A DNA stretch of 64,000 bases, taken from contig OZ244980.1 of the NCBI GenBank assembly GCA_965223035.1, forward strand, positions 124,001-188,000, read 5' to 3'. A program made the translations under genes and the position numbers. This document shows, piece after piece, positions 47,569 to 55,897 of the stretch. The stretch is from CAMDPA01 sp965223035 (GTDB lineage: Bacteria; Pseudomonadota; Alphaproteobacteria; Rhizobiales; Hyphomicrobiaceae). The first letter of the stretch is position 1; each line of letters starts with the position of its first letter. The notes beneath the pieces were generated by a model. That model was not told where the DNA came from. It saw only the letters and a list, made by a program, of their open reading frames with translations, and searched no databases.

Positions 47569-48446
47569 GCCGCTCGCCGCGCCCGCTCCGCGGCCAGTCG
47601 GATACCGCGTTTGGTCAATACCCCCGCGAGCCGCCGGCGATAGTCGGCGCTGGCCTGAAGGTCCCGCCCGGGCTCGACCTCGGCCGCCGCCGCGGCGCCG
47701 GCAGCGGCCGGCCCGTCTTCGGTCAACCCGCGCACGCCTATCGCACGTTCCGCTTGCTTTAAACGTATCGGTCCGGCGCCGATGCCGCAGGCTGCTAGCC
47801 TTATGTCGGCAACCCGGTCGCCCGCAAGGCTCAGCTGCACGGCAATTCCGACCAGGGCATAGTCGCCGTGTCTGCGCGAGATCTCCACGAATGCGGCGCC
47901 GGTGTTGGCGGCGACCTTGGGCACCACGATCTCCACCAGCAGCTCGTCGGGCTCAAGCGCCGTCGTCATGATGCCGGTGAAAAAGTGTTGGGCCGGTATT
48001 CTGCGCTCGCCGCGTTGGCTTCGCGCGACCAGGATGGCGTCAAGCGCCAGCACGGCCGCGGGATACTCTGCCGCAGGGTCCGCGTGGGCGATGCTTCCGC
48101 CGATGGTTCCGCGACTGCGGATCGGTAGATGGGCGATGTTCTGCGTTGCGTGATGCAACAAAGGCGCGTGCTGCACGACGATTTCGCTGTGCTCGATCGT
48201 ACGCTCGCGCGTCATGGCACCGATCGAGAGGCTGTCGCCCAGATCGCGAATTGCCGCAAGCTCCTCAATCCGATTGAGGTCGATCAGAATGGCCGGCTGG
48301 GCCAGTCTGAAATTCATCATCGGCACCAGGCTTTGGCCACCGGCAAGCGGTCGCGCAGTGGCTCGATACTCGCTCATCAGAGCCAGCGCGTCTTGAACGC
48401 TGGTCGGAGCGAAATGCTTGAATGTCGCCGGTTTCACCGCATTCAT
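47565..48446 (-). CDS. Molybdenum hydroxylase FAD subunit (CoxM family)
   Basis: Encodes 293 residues. The FAD-binding motifs are RPLAGGQSLVPMMNFRL and IGGSIAHADPAAEYPA (the second holds the TIGG-like diphosphate loop), and the C-terminal domain is the CO-dehydrogenase flavoprotein type. It is the first gene of the six-gene operon reaching 41999. A GST gene diverges from it, so the shared promoter region is 48447-48678. Confidence 0.93.
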   Translation of the reverse strand: MNAVKPATFKHFAPTSVQDALALMSEYRATARPLAGGQSLVPMMNFRLAQPAILIDLNRIEELAAIRDLGDSLSIGAMTRERTIEHSEIVVQHAPLLHHATQNIAHLPIRSRGTIGGSIAHADPAAEYPAAVLALDAILVARSQRGERRIPAQHFFTGIMTTALEPDELLVEIVVPKVAANTGAAFVEISRRHGDYALVGIAVQLSLAGDRVADIRLAACGIGAGPIRLKQAERAIGVRGLTEDGPAAAGAAAAAEVEPGRDLQASADYRRRLAGVLTKRGIRLAAERARRAA

Positions 48447-48678
48447 CCTGCGCCGATGGTCATCGATGGAATACTATTGCGCACGGTGCGTCGCGCCGTC
48501 AAACGAACTGGTTACCAGCGGCAACCGCCACGACCACGTCACCTTCGGATGGCGCCACGGGCGTGCTGGCCCATTCGTTGTTGTTGTCACGTGCAGCGGA
48601 TAGGGTGAGCCTGGCTGGGCGCGGCTGCTCGCGGCGAGCGCGCACGGTTGGCAAACCGAGGACGGATCGGAGATTGGA

Positions 48679-49323
48679 ATGAAACTCGTGCTCTATTATG
48701 CACCCTTTACGTGTGCGCTCGTGCCGTACGTGACGCTGACGGAAGCCAATGCGGCGTTCGAGGTAAGGCCGCTGAATTTTCGCAAGCAGCAACAACGGTC
48801 GGCCGAGTATGTGAAGATCAATCCCAAGCATAAGGTGCCGCTGCTCATCGTTGATGGGAAACATCTGACCGAGAATGCCGCGATTCAGATATGGATTGCG
48901 CGGACCTTCCCGCAAGCGAAGCTGTTACCGGCCGAGCCTTGGCAGGAATTGCAGGCGATCTCACTGATGTCGTGGTGTGCTTCCGGAATTCATCCCTATC
49001 TCAGCCGCATCAATACCCCATCGCGGGTCTGCGACGTGCCAGACACGGAGCAAAGTGTGCGGCAACTGGCCGCCGCCAACATTTATGAGTGTTTCAAGAT
49101 CGCCGATGAGATGCTTGCCAACAGGAGTTATTTTTTCGAGCACTTCACGGCGGCCGACGCTCATTTTTTCTGGTGTTTTCGACGTGCAACGCAATTCAAT
49201 CTCGATCTCTCCCCGTTCGAGAGCTGTCTTGCGCATTTTGAGCGGATGCAACAACGCGAGAGCGTGCAAAAAGTGGTTGCTTTCGAAAAGCAGGTTCTTT
49301 CGCAGTTCGATGCGGCCGCTTAG
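48679..49323 (+). CDS. Glutathione S-transferase family protein
   Basis: Encodes 214 residues: an N-terminal thioredoxin-fold domain (KLVLYYAPFTCALVPYVTL, NPKHKVPLLIVDGKHLTENA with the cis-Pro and Glu/Asn glutathione contacts) and a helical C-terminal domain. The N-terminal PFTCALV resembles the Ser/Cys region of bacterial beta-type GSTs. GGAG precedes the ATG. The stop TAG is contributed by the start of a family C repeat. Confidence 0.85.
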   Translation: MKLVLYYAPFTCALVPYVTLTEANAAFEVRPLNFRKQQQRSAEYVKINPKHKVPLLIVDGKHLTENAAIQIWIARTFPQAKLLPAEPWQELQAISLMSWCASGIHPYLSRINTPSRVCDVPDTEQSVRQLAAANIYECFKIADEMLANRSYFFEHFTAADAHFFWCFRRATQFNLDLSPFESCLAHFERMQQRESVQKVVAFEKQVLSQFDAAA

Positions 49324-49450
49324 ATCATTTCCACCTGAGGTGGATCAGCCTTGCCGGCCTGTTCCCCGCCCCGTTCCTCCACTTGGCCACCCACACAAGC
49401 GTGCCATTGGCTGGCCCAGTGGAGCAACGGGGCGGGGGAGCGGGTTGGTT
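49321..49450. repeat. Palindromic repeat, family C
   Basis: The stem TTTCCACCTGAGGTGGA, then arms GTTCCCCGCCCCGTTCCTCC / AGCAACGGGGCGGGGGAGCG around a centre with GGCCACCCACACAAGCGTGC. It provides the TAG stop of the GST gene. Confidence 0.85.
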
Positions 49451-49589
49451 CTAGAGCAACCTGCCTTTAATCGGAATCGGAACGATCCCGATTAAAGGCA
49501 GAAAGTTGCTCTACACTTTAAGAGCGATCATCTTTGCGCCTTAAATCGGAACCGGCTTTGCGGTTCCGATTTAAGGCGCGATGATCTAG
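49451..49589. repeat. Palindromic repeat, families A+B (complete)
   Basis: One of the cleanest A+B units, in the convergent gap between the GST and the universal stress protein genes. Confidence 0.95.
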
Positions 49590-49716
49590 CCAACTCTGAA
49601 ACGCTATAATGCGGCGCGATGCATGTGTGAGCCACTGAGATCTGTCGACCGGGGGCCATCCGCGGGTGCGATCATCCGTCGTGACGCCGCATAGGAATTT
49701 ATTCGTCGTCTGCGCT

Positions 49717-50547
49717 TCATTGCGCATCAACCCGCGCATCGTTTGGTGTTGCGGGCATGGCGAGCAGGGCATAGCGGCCGTGTTGCAGCACGTGCTCGGT
49801 GGTGGTTCCGCGCAGGGCATCGAGAAACCCGTGGGGCCCTGCGGTCGGCATCGCGATCAGGTCCGCCGTCAGCTCATCGGCGGCTTGCAGAATCGATTTG
49901 ACGACCGGACCTGCGATCAATCGGACGTCATACGGCTCGCCATTCTCGTTCAGGATCCAAGGTGCCCTGTCTCCGTTGTGAACGAGCCGCAGATCGACGG
50001 GGAGCGGTTTGAAAAGACGGTTGAACGCTCTGAGCGCGGGGCGCGGCGAGGGCTGAGGGGCCACGGGAACGAGAGCGGCGTTAAGCTGCAGGGCTCCGGT
50101 CTCGCAATTGACGAACGAACGCGCTTTCGGCCCGACGAACAAGGTAGGCAAGTGCGTTTTCCTAGCAACGCTTTGTGAAATCGAGCCGCTCAGCCACCGG
50201 TTCAGACCGGTGCGGCCATGGGTTGCGGTGACGATCAATTCGGGTCGATGGTCGGCGAGAAATTCGACGATGCCAGTAACGGCGTCTTGGTGAGTGATTT
50301 CCACTTTTTGCACGCGTAGGCCGAGTTTGGATTCAACGTCGGCGTGCCTGGCATTGGCTGGCAACTGGCCCCAGCGGGCCAATATCTCGCACAGACGCGG
50401 GAACGACGACCACTCTTCGTCGTCGGGGCTTTTCACATGCAACAGATCCAACTGGCATTTATACTCAAGGGCCAGTCGCAGCGCATGCGCAAAGGCCTTG
50501 GCGCTCGCCGGCGAGAAATCCGTGGGATGGGCGATGTGATGGATCAT
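49717..50547 (-). CDS. Tandem-domain universal stress protein
   Basis: Encodes 276 residues with two Usp domains. The first has MIHHIAHPTDFSPASAKAFA and the ATP-site pattern THGRTGLNRWLSGSISQSVA; the second has ADLIAMPTAGPHGFLDALRG with TTEHVLQHGRYALLAMP. The start is MIHHIAHPTD at 50547 with CAGG upstream; the frame above it runs through a hairpin repeat. A soluble stress-response protein with unknown ligand. Confidence 0.88.
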   Translation of the reverse strand: MIHHIAHPTDFSPASAKAFAHALRLALEYKCQLDLLHVKSPDDEEWSSFPRLCEILARWGQLPANARHADVESKLGLRVQKVEITHQDAVTGIVEFLADHRPELIVTATHGRTGLNRWLSGSISQSVARKTHLPTLFVGPKARSFVNCETGALQLNAALVPVAPQPSPRPALRAFNRLFKPLPVDLRLVHNGDRAPWILNENGEPYDVRLIAGPVVKSILQAADELTADLIAMPTAGPHGFLDALRGTTTEHVLQHGRYALLAMPATPNDARVDAQ

Positions 50548-50586
50548 AACGTGACCTGCTCGGCACGAAGGCATCTGCTGCTTTCT

Positions 50587-50617
50587 AGAGCATTTCCGCC
50601 CAACGCGGAAATGCTCT
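50587..50617. terminator. Perfect 13-bp hairpin
   Basis: AGAGCATTTCCGC and GCGGAAATGCTCT with a CCAAC loop. It lies after the minus-strand cyclase gene and before the Usp start, and would separate their transcripts. Its AGAGC edge is shared with the family A-C repeats, so it may be a minimal relative of them. Confidence 0.65.
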
Positions 50618-50759
50618 GGTTGGGTTTTGCACGTCCCTGGCGGGTGCCCTAACAAATTTGGTTCAACGGGACCATCGTCGCGAAGCCTGCCGCTCGAACG
50701 GTGGCTGGGTCACCTGGTGCAGCGGACCCGCGAGCCAATCCTGCAACAATCGTTGCGAC

Positions 50760-51539
50760 CTAATCGATCATTGCCACCGCGCGCGTCCAACCGCCCGAGG
50801 CGCCCTTAATTTTGCAGGGAAAGCATGCGACAACGAAGCCATTGTCCGGCAATTGTTCCAAATTCTGCAGCTTCTCCATGTGGCAATAGGGAATCTCGAT
50901 GCCGGCGAAATGCCCCTCCCAGATGATCGAAGGATCACGCGTTTGCTCCCATTTGCGCGCCATGTGATGGAATGGGGCGTCCCAACCCCAGGCATCGATG
51001 CCGGCCACGCGGACGCCGCGCTCGGTCAGATAAAGCGTGGCCTCGCGGCCCATGCCGATGCCGGCCGTCATGAATTCGTCGGTGCCATAACACGCGCTGG
51101 CCCGCGTATTGACCAGGACGATGTCGAGCGGTCGGAGCTCATGACCAATGCGGGCGAGTTCGTCCTCCACCTGCTTGGCGGTCACGATGTGACCATCGGG
51201 CAAGCCTCTGAAATCGAGTTTGACGCCGGGTCGGAAGCACCAGTCGAGCGGGATCTGATCGATCGTCATCATCGGCGCGCCGTTGCGGTCGACCGAATGA
51301 TAATGATAGGGCGCGTCGAGATGGGTGCCATTGTGGGTGACGAGATTGATGCGCTCCCAGGCCCAGCCCTCGCCGCCTGGCAAATCGTCGACCTTTAAGC
51401 CTGGGAAGAAGCTGCACACCATCTCCGCATTGTCTTTGCCTGTCTGGTAGTCGATCTGTGGTCGCATGACCTCAGGATCAACCACGGTGTCGTTGTCCAG
51501 TGCCATCGAGATGTCGATGATCTTGGAGGGCAGTTTCAT
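50760..51539 (-). CDS. Cyclase-family hydrolase (kynurenine-formamidase-like)
   Basis: Encodes 259 residues. The metal-binding motif is HNGTHLDAPYHY (HxGTHxDxPxH), with Asp and Gly elements in VRVAGIDAWGWDAPF. The family hydrolyses amides or lactones and includes N-formylkynurenine formamidase. Its partners here do not show which substrate is used. Confidence 0.85.
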   Translation of the reverse strand: MKLPSKIIDISMALDNDTVVDPEVMRPQIDYQTGKDNAEMVCSFFPGLKVDDLPGGEGWAWERINLVTHNGTHLDAPYHYHSVDRNGAPMMTIDQIPLDWCFRPGVKLDFRGLPDGHIVTAKQVEDELARIGHELRPLDIVLVNTRASACYGTDEFMTAGIGMGREATLYLTERGVRVAGIDAWGWDAPFHHMARKWEQTRDPSIIWEGHFAGIEIPYCHMEKLQNLEQLPDNGFVVACFPCKIKGASGGWTRAVAMID

Positions 51540-52043
51540 GGCAGGCTCCTTTCACGATTGGGCCGATTGATGCGTCTCCGGCCTTCCGACGCGTTCTGCG
51601 CCGTTGAGCATATCGCATGTTTCGCGGCGAGCGTTCGTCCAATGGCGGCTGAATCTCCGTTTAAAGCCGCAGCTCCGGGGGCAACGGCGGCGCCGCCAAT
51701 GGGAAGGCGCATTTATTGTCGCGATGGTTTCACGGCAGTGGCGTGGGTTCAATGGGTGTTCGATCGGCTAAGGTTGGATGGCCGGGGCCGCAGCGGGTTC
51801 AGCTGCTCGGTAAAAAATATGCGTTGCAGGTTGTTATCTGTTTGCGCGTAAATGCAACCCGAATCGATGGAACCAGTCAGCCCTTCACGCATCGAAGCCG
51901 ATGACCGGAGACCAGCGCGGAGATTTTGTACAAATCCGCTCCAACGTGCGATTACAACTGGTCGCGATCTTAGGCCCCAAAAGCTGTGGAAAACTGATAT
52001 AATGCAACGAATCATTGGTATCACATGAAGGGGGCTACTTTCG
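51540..52043. other. Divergent intergenic region
   Basis: About 500 bp with no supported gene and no family A-C repeat. It contains the presumed gapR promoter near its right end. Confidence 0.5.
51998..52003 (+). promoter_or_regulatory. Candidate -10 box for gapR
   Basis: TATAAT lies 41 bp before the gapR start in otherwise GC-rich DNA. No good -35 element is seen at the standard spacing. Confidence 0.4.
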
Positions 52044-52328
52044 ATGAGCTTACAGCAGAACGCACAGGCGCACCTTCGCCAATTTGTCGAGCAGATAGAG
52101 CGCCTCGAGGAGGAGAAAAAGGCTATCACCGACGACATTAAGGATAAGTTCGCCGAGGCCAAGGCGGTCGGTTTTGACGTCAAGGCGCTGCGCAAGATCA
52201 TCGCCCTGCGGAAGAAGTCGCAGGACGAGCTGAGTGAGGAAGAAGCAATCTTGGCGACCTATCTACACGCGCTTGGCATGGCCGACGCTCACCACGATGA
52301 TCACGCCGCGCTCGAGGCCGCCGAGTGA
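52044..52328 (+). CDS. gapR: GapR/DUF2312 nucleoid-associated protein
   Basis: Encodes 94 residues. QLRQFVEQIERLEEEKK-like coiled coil (residues 8-30), then KDKFAEAKAVGFDVKALRKI and KKSQDELSEEEAILATYLHA, is the DUF2312 family. GapR of Caulobacter encircles overtwisted DNA and supports replication and transcription. GGGGG lies ten bases before the ATG. The family is nearly universal in Alphaproteobacteria, which supports the taxonomic placement. Confidence 0.93.
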   Translation: MSLQQNAQAHLRQFVEQIERLEEEKKAITDDIKDKFAEAKAVGFDVKALRKIIALRKKSQDELSEEEAILATYLHALGMADAHHDDHAALEAAE

Positions 52329-52431
52329 GCAATCACAGGCGGCGGTGGTGCTCGAAAGGGAAAACCGTTGATCTTGCTGCCGTGCTCGTGGCTCGTTTGA
52401 TGCAACCGTCGGCGGCGGCAATGACCGGCGG

Positions 52432-52580
52432 CTAGAGCAACTTTCTGCCTTTGATCGGGATCGTTCCGATTCCGATTAAAGGCAGGTTGCTCTAGAAAAG
52501 TGATGATTGCCCTTAAAGTGCAGGGCAACTTTCTGCTTTTCATCGGGATCGTGCCGGGTCCGATGAAAAGCAGCTTGCTC
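52432..52580. repeat. Palindromic repeat, two family A units in tandem
   Basis: An inverted A unit (CTAGAGCAACTTTCTGCC...GGCAGGTTGCTCTAG) followed by a diverged A unit with arms CTGCTTTTCATCGG / CCGATGAAAAGCAG. It lies between the convergent gapR and sulfurtransferase genes. Confidence 0.9.
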
Positions 52581-52657
52581 AAGTCGACACCCGAGATCTT
52601 GTCGCTTATCCACGTCGCGCTACTGCGTCTCGTGATCGGCGATCTCAGAGGTCCAAT

Positions 52658-53497
52658 CTACCGCTCGACTGGAAAACCAACAATGCTACCCCACTCCGTC
52701 CAAGAGCCGTCATAAATAAAAACATTCTTGCATCCCAGAATATGGGTCATCGCGGTCCAGGCGATTGTCGCCCGGTGCGAGAGCCGGCAATAGCACACAA
52801 TCTCATCAAACTTGTCGGGCTCACAGCCGATTGAAGCGAGCCGCTCACGAATGAGCTCAGCCGACTTAAACGTGTCATCGTCATTGAGCAGTTCCCTGAA
52901 ATACAGGTGCTTGGCTCCGGGAATTCGTCCGCCCCGCTCCGCACCATGATCAAACTGGCCGTATTCCATCACCCGTGCGCCTGAGTATTCCTCGGGGCTG
53001 CGCAGATCCAGAAGCAAGCGCTTCGCTTTGCCGAGGTTTTGTAGAATATTGTCGCGGCCCAAGCGCATTGATGTGTCACCGGTCTTAGGGATGTACTCAA
53101 CCTTGTTCGTGTTCGGCACCACATCCGTCAAAGGCCGACCGTCGGCGATCCATTTCGCGCGGCTGCCGTCCAGAAGGTGGAGCGCCGGATGGCCCGCCAT
53201 GGTGAGAGCCCACAAGGCATACGTTCCGTATTGCACCGGCTCGCCGTAAACGACAACCCGATCCTGCTCCGAAATGCCGACTGCTCCCAATCGCTGTGCC
53301 AATTCGGCGGGCGTTACGAATTGCCTGTCCGTTTCATGCCAGCAAAGATCTTTCCAAAAGAAGTTGACCGCTCCTGGAATATGAGACACCGCATAGGCGG
53401 CTTCCTGGCGCGCCTTAGCGGACACTTCGATAACCTTTACCTTCGGCTCAAGGAGCCGCTCAGCCAGCCATTCGCTTGAGACAATGGATAGGGCCAT
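52658..53497 (-). CDS. Two-domain thiosulfate/3-mercaptopyruvate sulfurtransferase
   Basis: Encodes 279 residues with two rhodanese modules. The N-terminal one is inactive (no loop Cys); the C-terminal one has the persulfide loop IVCYCRLSHRA. It transfers sulfane sulfur to cyanide or thiols. The start is ATG 53497 with GGGGGAA upstream. The loop CRLSHR differs from the classical CRxGxT/R, so the physiological acceptor is uncertain. Confidence 0.87.
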   Translation of the reverse strand: MALSIVSSEWLAERLLEPKVKVIEVSAKARQEAAYAVSHIPGAVNFFWKDLCWHETDRQFVTPAELAQRLGAVGISEQDRVVVYGEPVQYGTYALWALTMAGHPALHLLDGSRAKWIADGRPLTDVVPNTNKVEYIPKTGDTSMRLGRDNILQNLGKAKRLLLDLRSPEEYSGARVMEYGQFDHGAERGGRIPGAKHLYFRELLNDDDTFKSAELIRERLASIGCEPDKFDEIVCYCRLSHRATIAWTAMTHILGCKNVFIYDGSWTEWGSIVGFPVER

Positions 53498-54336
53498 GTT
53501 GTTCCCCCGCGTGACACCACTGTCGTACACTGTGGTCGGGTTGCTTGGAGCGATTGCGAGAAAACGGGCAGTTCAGTTGGCGTCGCTTGCCGACGTCAAA
53601 TAGAGCAAACAGTGCAGCAGCATGGCGCCTTTCGATAACGGAAGCGTTCGGACTTTTCTCGTTTGGGGTTTTCTCGCTCAAGTCATTCTCGCTCGAGTCA
53701 TTCTCGTTCGAGTCTTTCTCGTTCGGGTCTTTCGCGTTCGGGTCTTTCGCGTTCCGCACATTACGCGCTGTCGACCTTGATGGATAAGCGTCCGACGGAA
53801 CGAAGGGCTCCCGACTCTCAGGGTCGGTGGAGAACCGGGAGCGGAGGTGGGCGGTGCGGGGATGATGCCGCCCACGCTTAGATCGTCAACGTCGGACGAT
53901 CAATGAGGATGCTACCACATCATAACGGGGAAGCAAGGGTCTAGCAGGATGCGGGCCGCCGGGTGAAGAGGGCGAAGTGTTGGCGCTCCGGCCTGTCCGA
54001 GCAAATCGTCTGCGATCGCACATCCAAAACGTAACCTTGCAGCGCCCAGCAGACTGCGAGATGTGTGCGCAGCCATTGTGCTCCCCATTCCAGATCAGTG
54101 CGCCACACAACAGCAGCGCTTGCGTCATCTGCCATTCTGTGCAGCATACCAACGAAATAACGTCCACGGGGGCGATCAAATGTCTGGCATTTCGCAGTGA
54201 TTGCATCCAGATTGCGTGTACCCTCGCCACTCCGCTGGCTCTGTTCAACCCGATGCTCGATTTATGTGAACAAGTTGGTCGTTGGCTCCAGACTTGAACA
54301 GTCACATGCTGTCGATGCGCCGCACGGGAGTCGCAA
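53498..54336. other. Gene-free region with a minisatellite
   Basis: About 840 bp without a supported gene. It contains the 15-bp tandem array at 53656-53745. The remaining DNA has only short overlapping frames. Confidence 0.55.
53656..53745. repeat. 15-bp tandem repeat, six degenerate copies
   Basis: Units of the type TTCTCGTTCGAGTCT, drifting gradually from TTCTCGCTCAAGTCA to TTCGCGTTCGGGTCT. On the minus strand a frame from GTG would read pentapeptides such as KDPNE and NDLSE. No binding site or homologue supports translation. Confidence 0.9.
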
Positions 54337-55059
54337 ATGATCGGTTGGAGAGGTCGGGTAGGGTACTTGGTGCCGCCGGGGTGCCCAACCGTAGAAGGCG
54401 AAATTGCACCATTGATGCCGACCGGCGTCTCGGCTCATTTTTCGCGACTGGTAGCTCACGGTCCGACGGGGACGCTTACGGGTCAAGAGGAGCGCAACCG
54501 CAGTCAGCTGCAGCATATCGATCAGAGCGCCGAACTGCTTGCCATGGTTAAACCGGGGGTGATGGTGCTGGCCCATACCGCGACCAGCTATACATTGGGG
54601 CGGACCGGTGAAACAGATCTCATCCGACGAATGGAGGCTACCTATCAGGTTTCTTTCCTGACGGCGTTTGGCAGTGTCATTAAGGCATTTGCCCATCTGG
54701 GTGTGCGGCGAATTGCGCTGGGCGCACCCTATTCGCAGGAGGTGACCCTGAAAGCAAAGGATCACCTGGAAGCCTACGGAATTGAAGTCGTCAATTGGGG
54801 TTGCCTTCCCGATGTTGCAAACATTTACGATGAGACGGCGGAACGGGCTTACGCGCTGGCGCGTCAGGTGGATGTGCCGAATGCGGAAGCCGTGTTCCTG
54901 AGTGGCGTGGGCTTACCGACGTTGTCCGTGATCGGGATCCTGGAGCAGGATCTGGGCAAGCCGGTCATCTCCAGCGTTGCCGCCGTCGCGTGGGCATCAT
55001 TACGAACGATTAAGGTTAGCGAGCCGATTCGTGGATTTGGCCGTCTGTTGGCGACGTAG
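54337..55059 (+). CDS. Maleate isomerase / arylmalonate decarboxylase family protein without catalytic cysteines
   Basis: Encodes 240 residues of the Asp/Glu racemase superfamily: YLVPPGCPTVEGEIAPLMPT, TYQVSFLTAFGSVIKAFAHL, ALGAPYSQEV and GCLPDVANIYDETAE are all family features. The two positions that hold the catalytic cysteines in maleate isomerase read AHTATSY (81-84) and LSGVGLPTL (189-195), so neither Cys is present. Either the chemistry differs or the protein binds without turnover. GGGAG precedes the ATG. Confidence 0.75.
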   Translation: MIGWRGRVGYLVPPGCPTVEGEIAPLMPTGVSAHFSRLVAHGPTGTLTGQEERNRSQLQHIDQSAELLAMVKPGVMVLAHTATSYTLGRTGETDLIRRMEATYQVSFLTAFGSVIKAFAHLGVRRIALGAPYSQEVTLKAKDHLEAYGIEVVNWGCLPDVANIYDETAERAYALARQVDVPNAEAVFLSGVGLPTLSVIGILEQDLGKPVISSVAAVAWASLRTIKVSEPIRGFGRLLAT

Positions 55060-55357
55060 GTCCAGGTCATCACGTTATCGTGACGGTGTCGGTGCGGCCG
55101 TTCTGATCGAGTTGGCCGACGGTTCCAACGAGAGCAATAGACGCTGAGCTCGAGCAGTGCGGACGACCAGACGCTGAAGCATCCGCTGGACTGACAGCGG
55201 GATGGCCATCGCTGTGAACGGTTGGGCCAATGTTGGTGTGCTTGCTGATCACATGCTTGCGCTTGAACTCGTGCGACCGAAATAATGCCGCCTGCACCTT
55301 GAACGGCGCAGGCGGCTATGTCTCGGACGCCAACGAGAGGTCATTTGAAGGTCGCTT

Positions 55358-55510
55358 CTAGATCATCGCGCCTTAAATCGGAACCGCAACGCCGATTCCA
55401 ATTGCGCCGGTTCCGATTTAGGGCGCAAAGATGATCGCTCTTAAAGTGGTGAGCAACTTTCTGCCTTTGATCGGGATCGTTCCGATTCCGATCAAAGGCA
55501 GGTTGCTCTA
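55358..55510. repeat. Palindromic repeat, families B+A (reverse order)
   Basis: A complete unit in the convergent gap between the racemase-family gene and the thioredoxin-like gene. On the minus strand its TAGAGCAACC end provides the TAG stop of the thioredoxin-like gene. Confidence 0.94.
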
Positions 55511-55897
55511 AAGCGCTTTCTTTATCAGGCTGCGAATCTTTGATCCGGCTGTGATGCCGGCGATTCTTGCAACCTCTTTGCCGTCCTTGAACACCAGGAT
55601 CACGGATTGGTTGGCAACCCGGTGCGATCTTAGAAAGTCACGGTCCTTATCGAAATTGACCGTCACGAACTGCACGCCGGACATGCTCGGTTCTTTGGAT
55701 AAAGCGGCCAACACGGGCTGCTGCTTCTTGCAGACCGGTCACCACTCCGCGTGAATGTGCACAACAACTGGGCCAGCCTTCAAAGCCTGCGCAAATTTAT
55801 CGCGGTCATAGCCCGTCATGCGATCGGCGAAAACTGATGCGGGGAAGATAACTAGGCCGAGAATGGCGGCCAATGATAGAAAGACCCTACGGATCAC
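55508..55897 (-). CDS. Secreted thioredoxin-like protein with in-frame TGA at the active site
   Basis: The frame starts at GTG 55897 (AGAGGAG upstream) and has a signal peptide (FLSLAAILGLVIFPASVFA). It continues VVVHIHAEW, then TGA (55741-55739, codon 53), then PVCKKQQPVLAALSKEPSMS, VQFVTVNFDKDRDFLRSHRV and a normal thioredoxin-fold end (SVILVFKDGKEVARIAG), stopping at TAG. The TGA takes the place of the first Cys of WCxxC. Everything else, including the second Cys, is intact. Either UGA is decoded as selenocysteine (UPVC) or the gene carries a single nonsense mutation. The stem-loop after the TGA and the transversion needed to turn Cys into TGA favour the first reading. No sel genes are in the window. 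Confidence 0.65.
55703..55722 (-). promoter_or_regulatory. Candidate bacterial SECIS stem-loop
   Basis: On the mRNA, AGCAGCC and GGCCGCT pair (three pairs, one A/C mismatch, three pairs) around the six-base loop CGUGUU. The stem starts 17 nt and the loop 24 nt after the UGA, and G is the second loop base. Spacing and the early loop G agree with the described bacterial SECIS pattern, but a stem of six pairs can occur by chance in GC-rich DNA. Confidence 0.35.

Noticed and set aside
53460..53759. Minus-strand frame with KDPNE-like pentapeptides
   Set aside because: It is created by a 15-bp array, overlaps the start of the sulfurtransferase gene and lacks a ribosome binding site.
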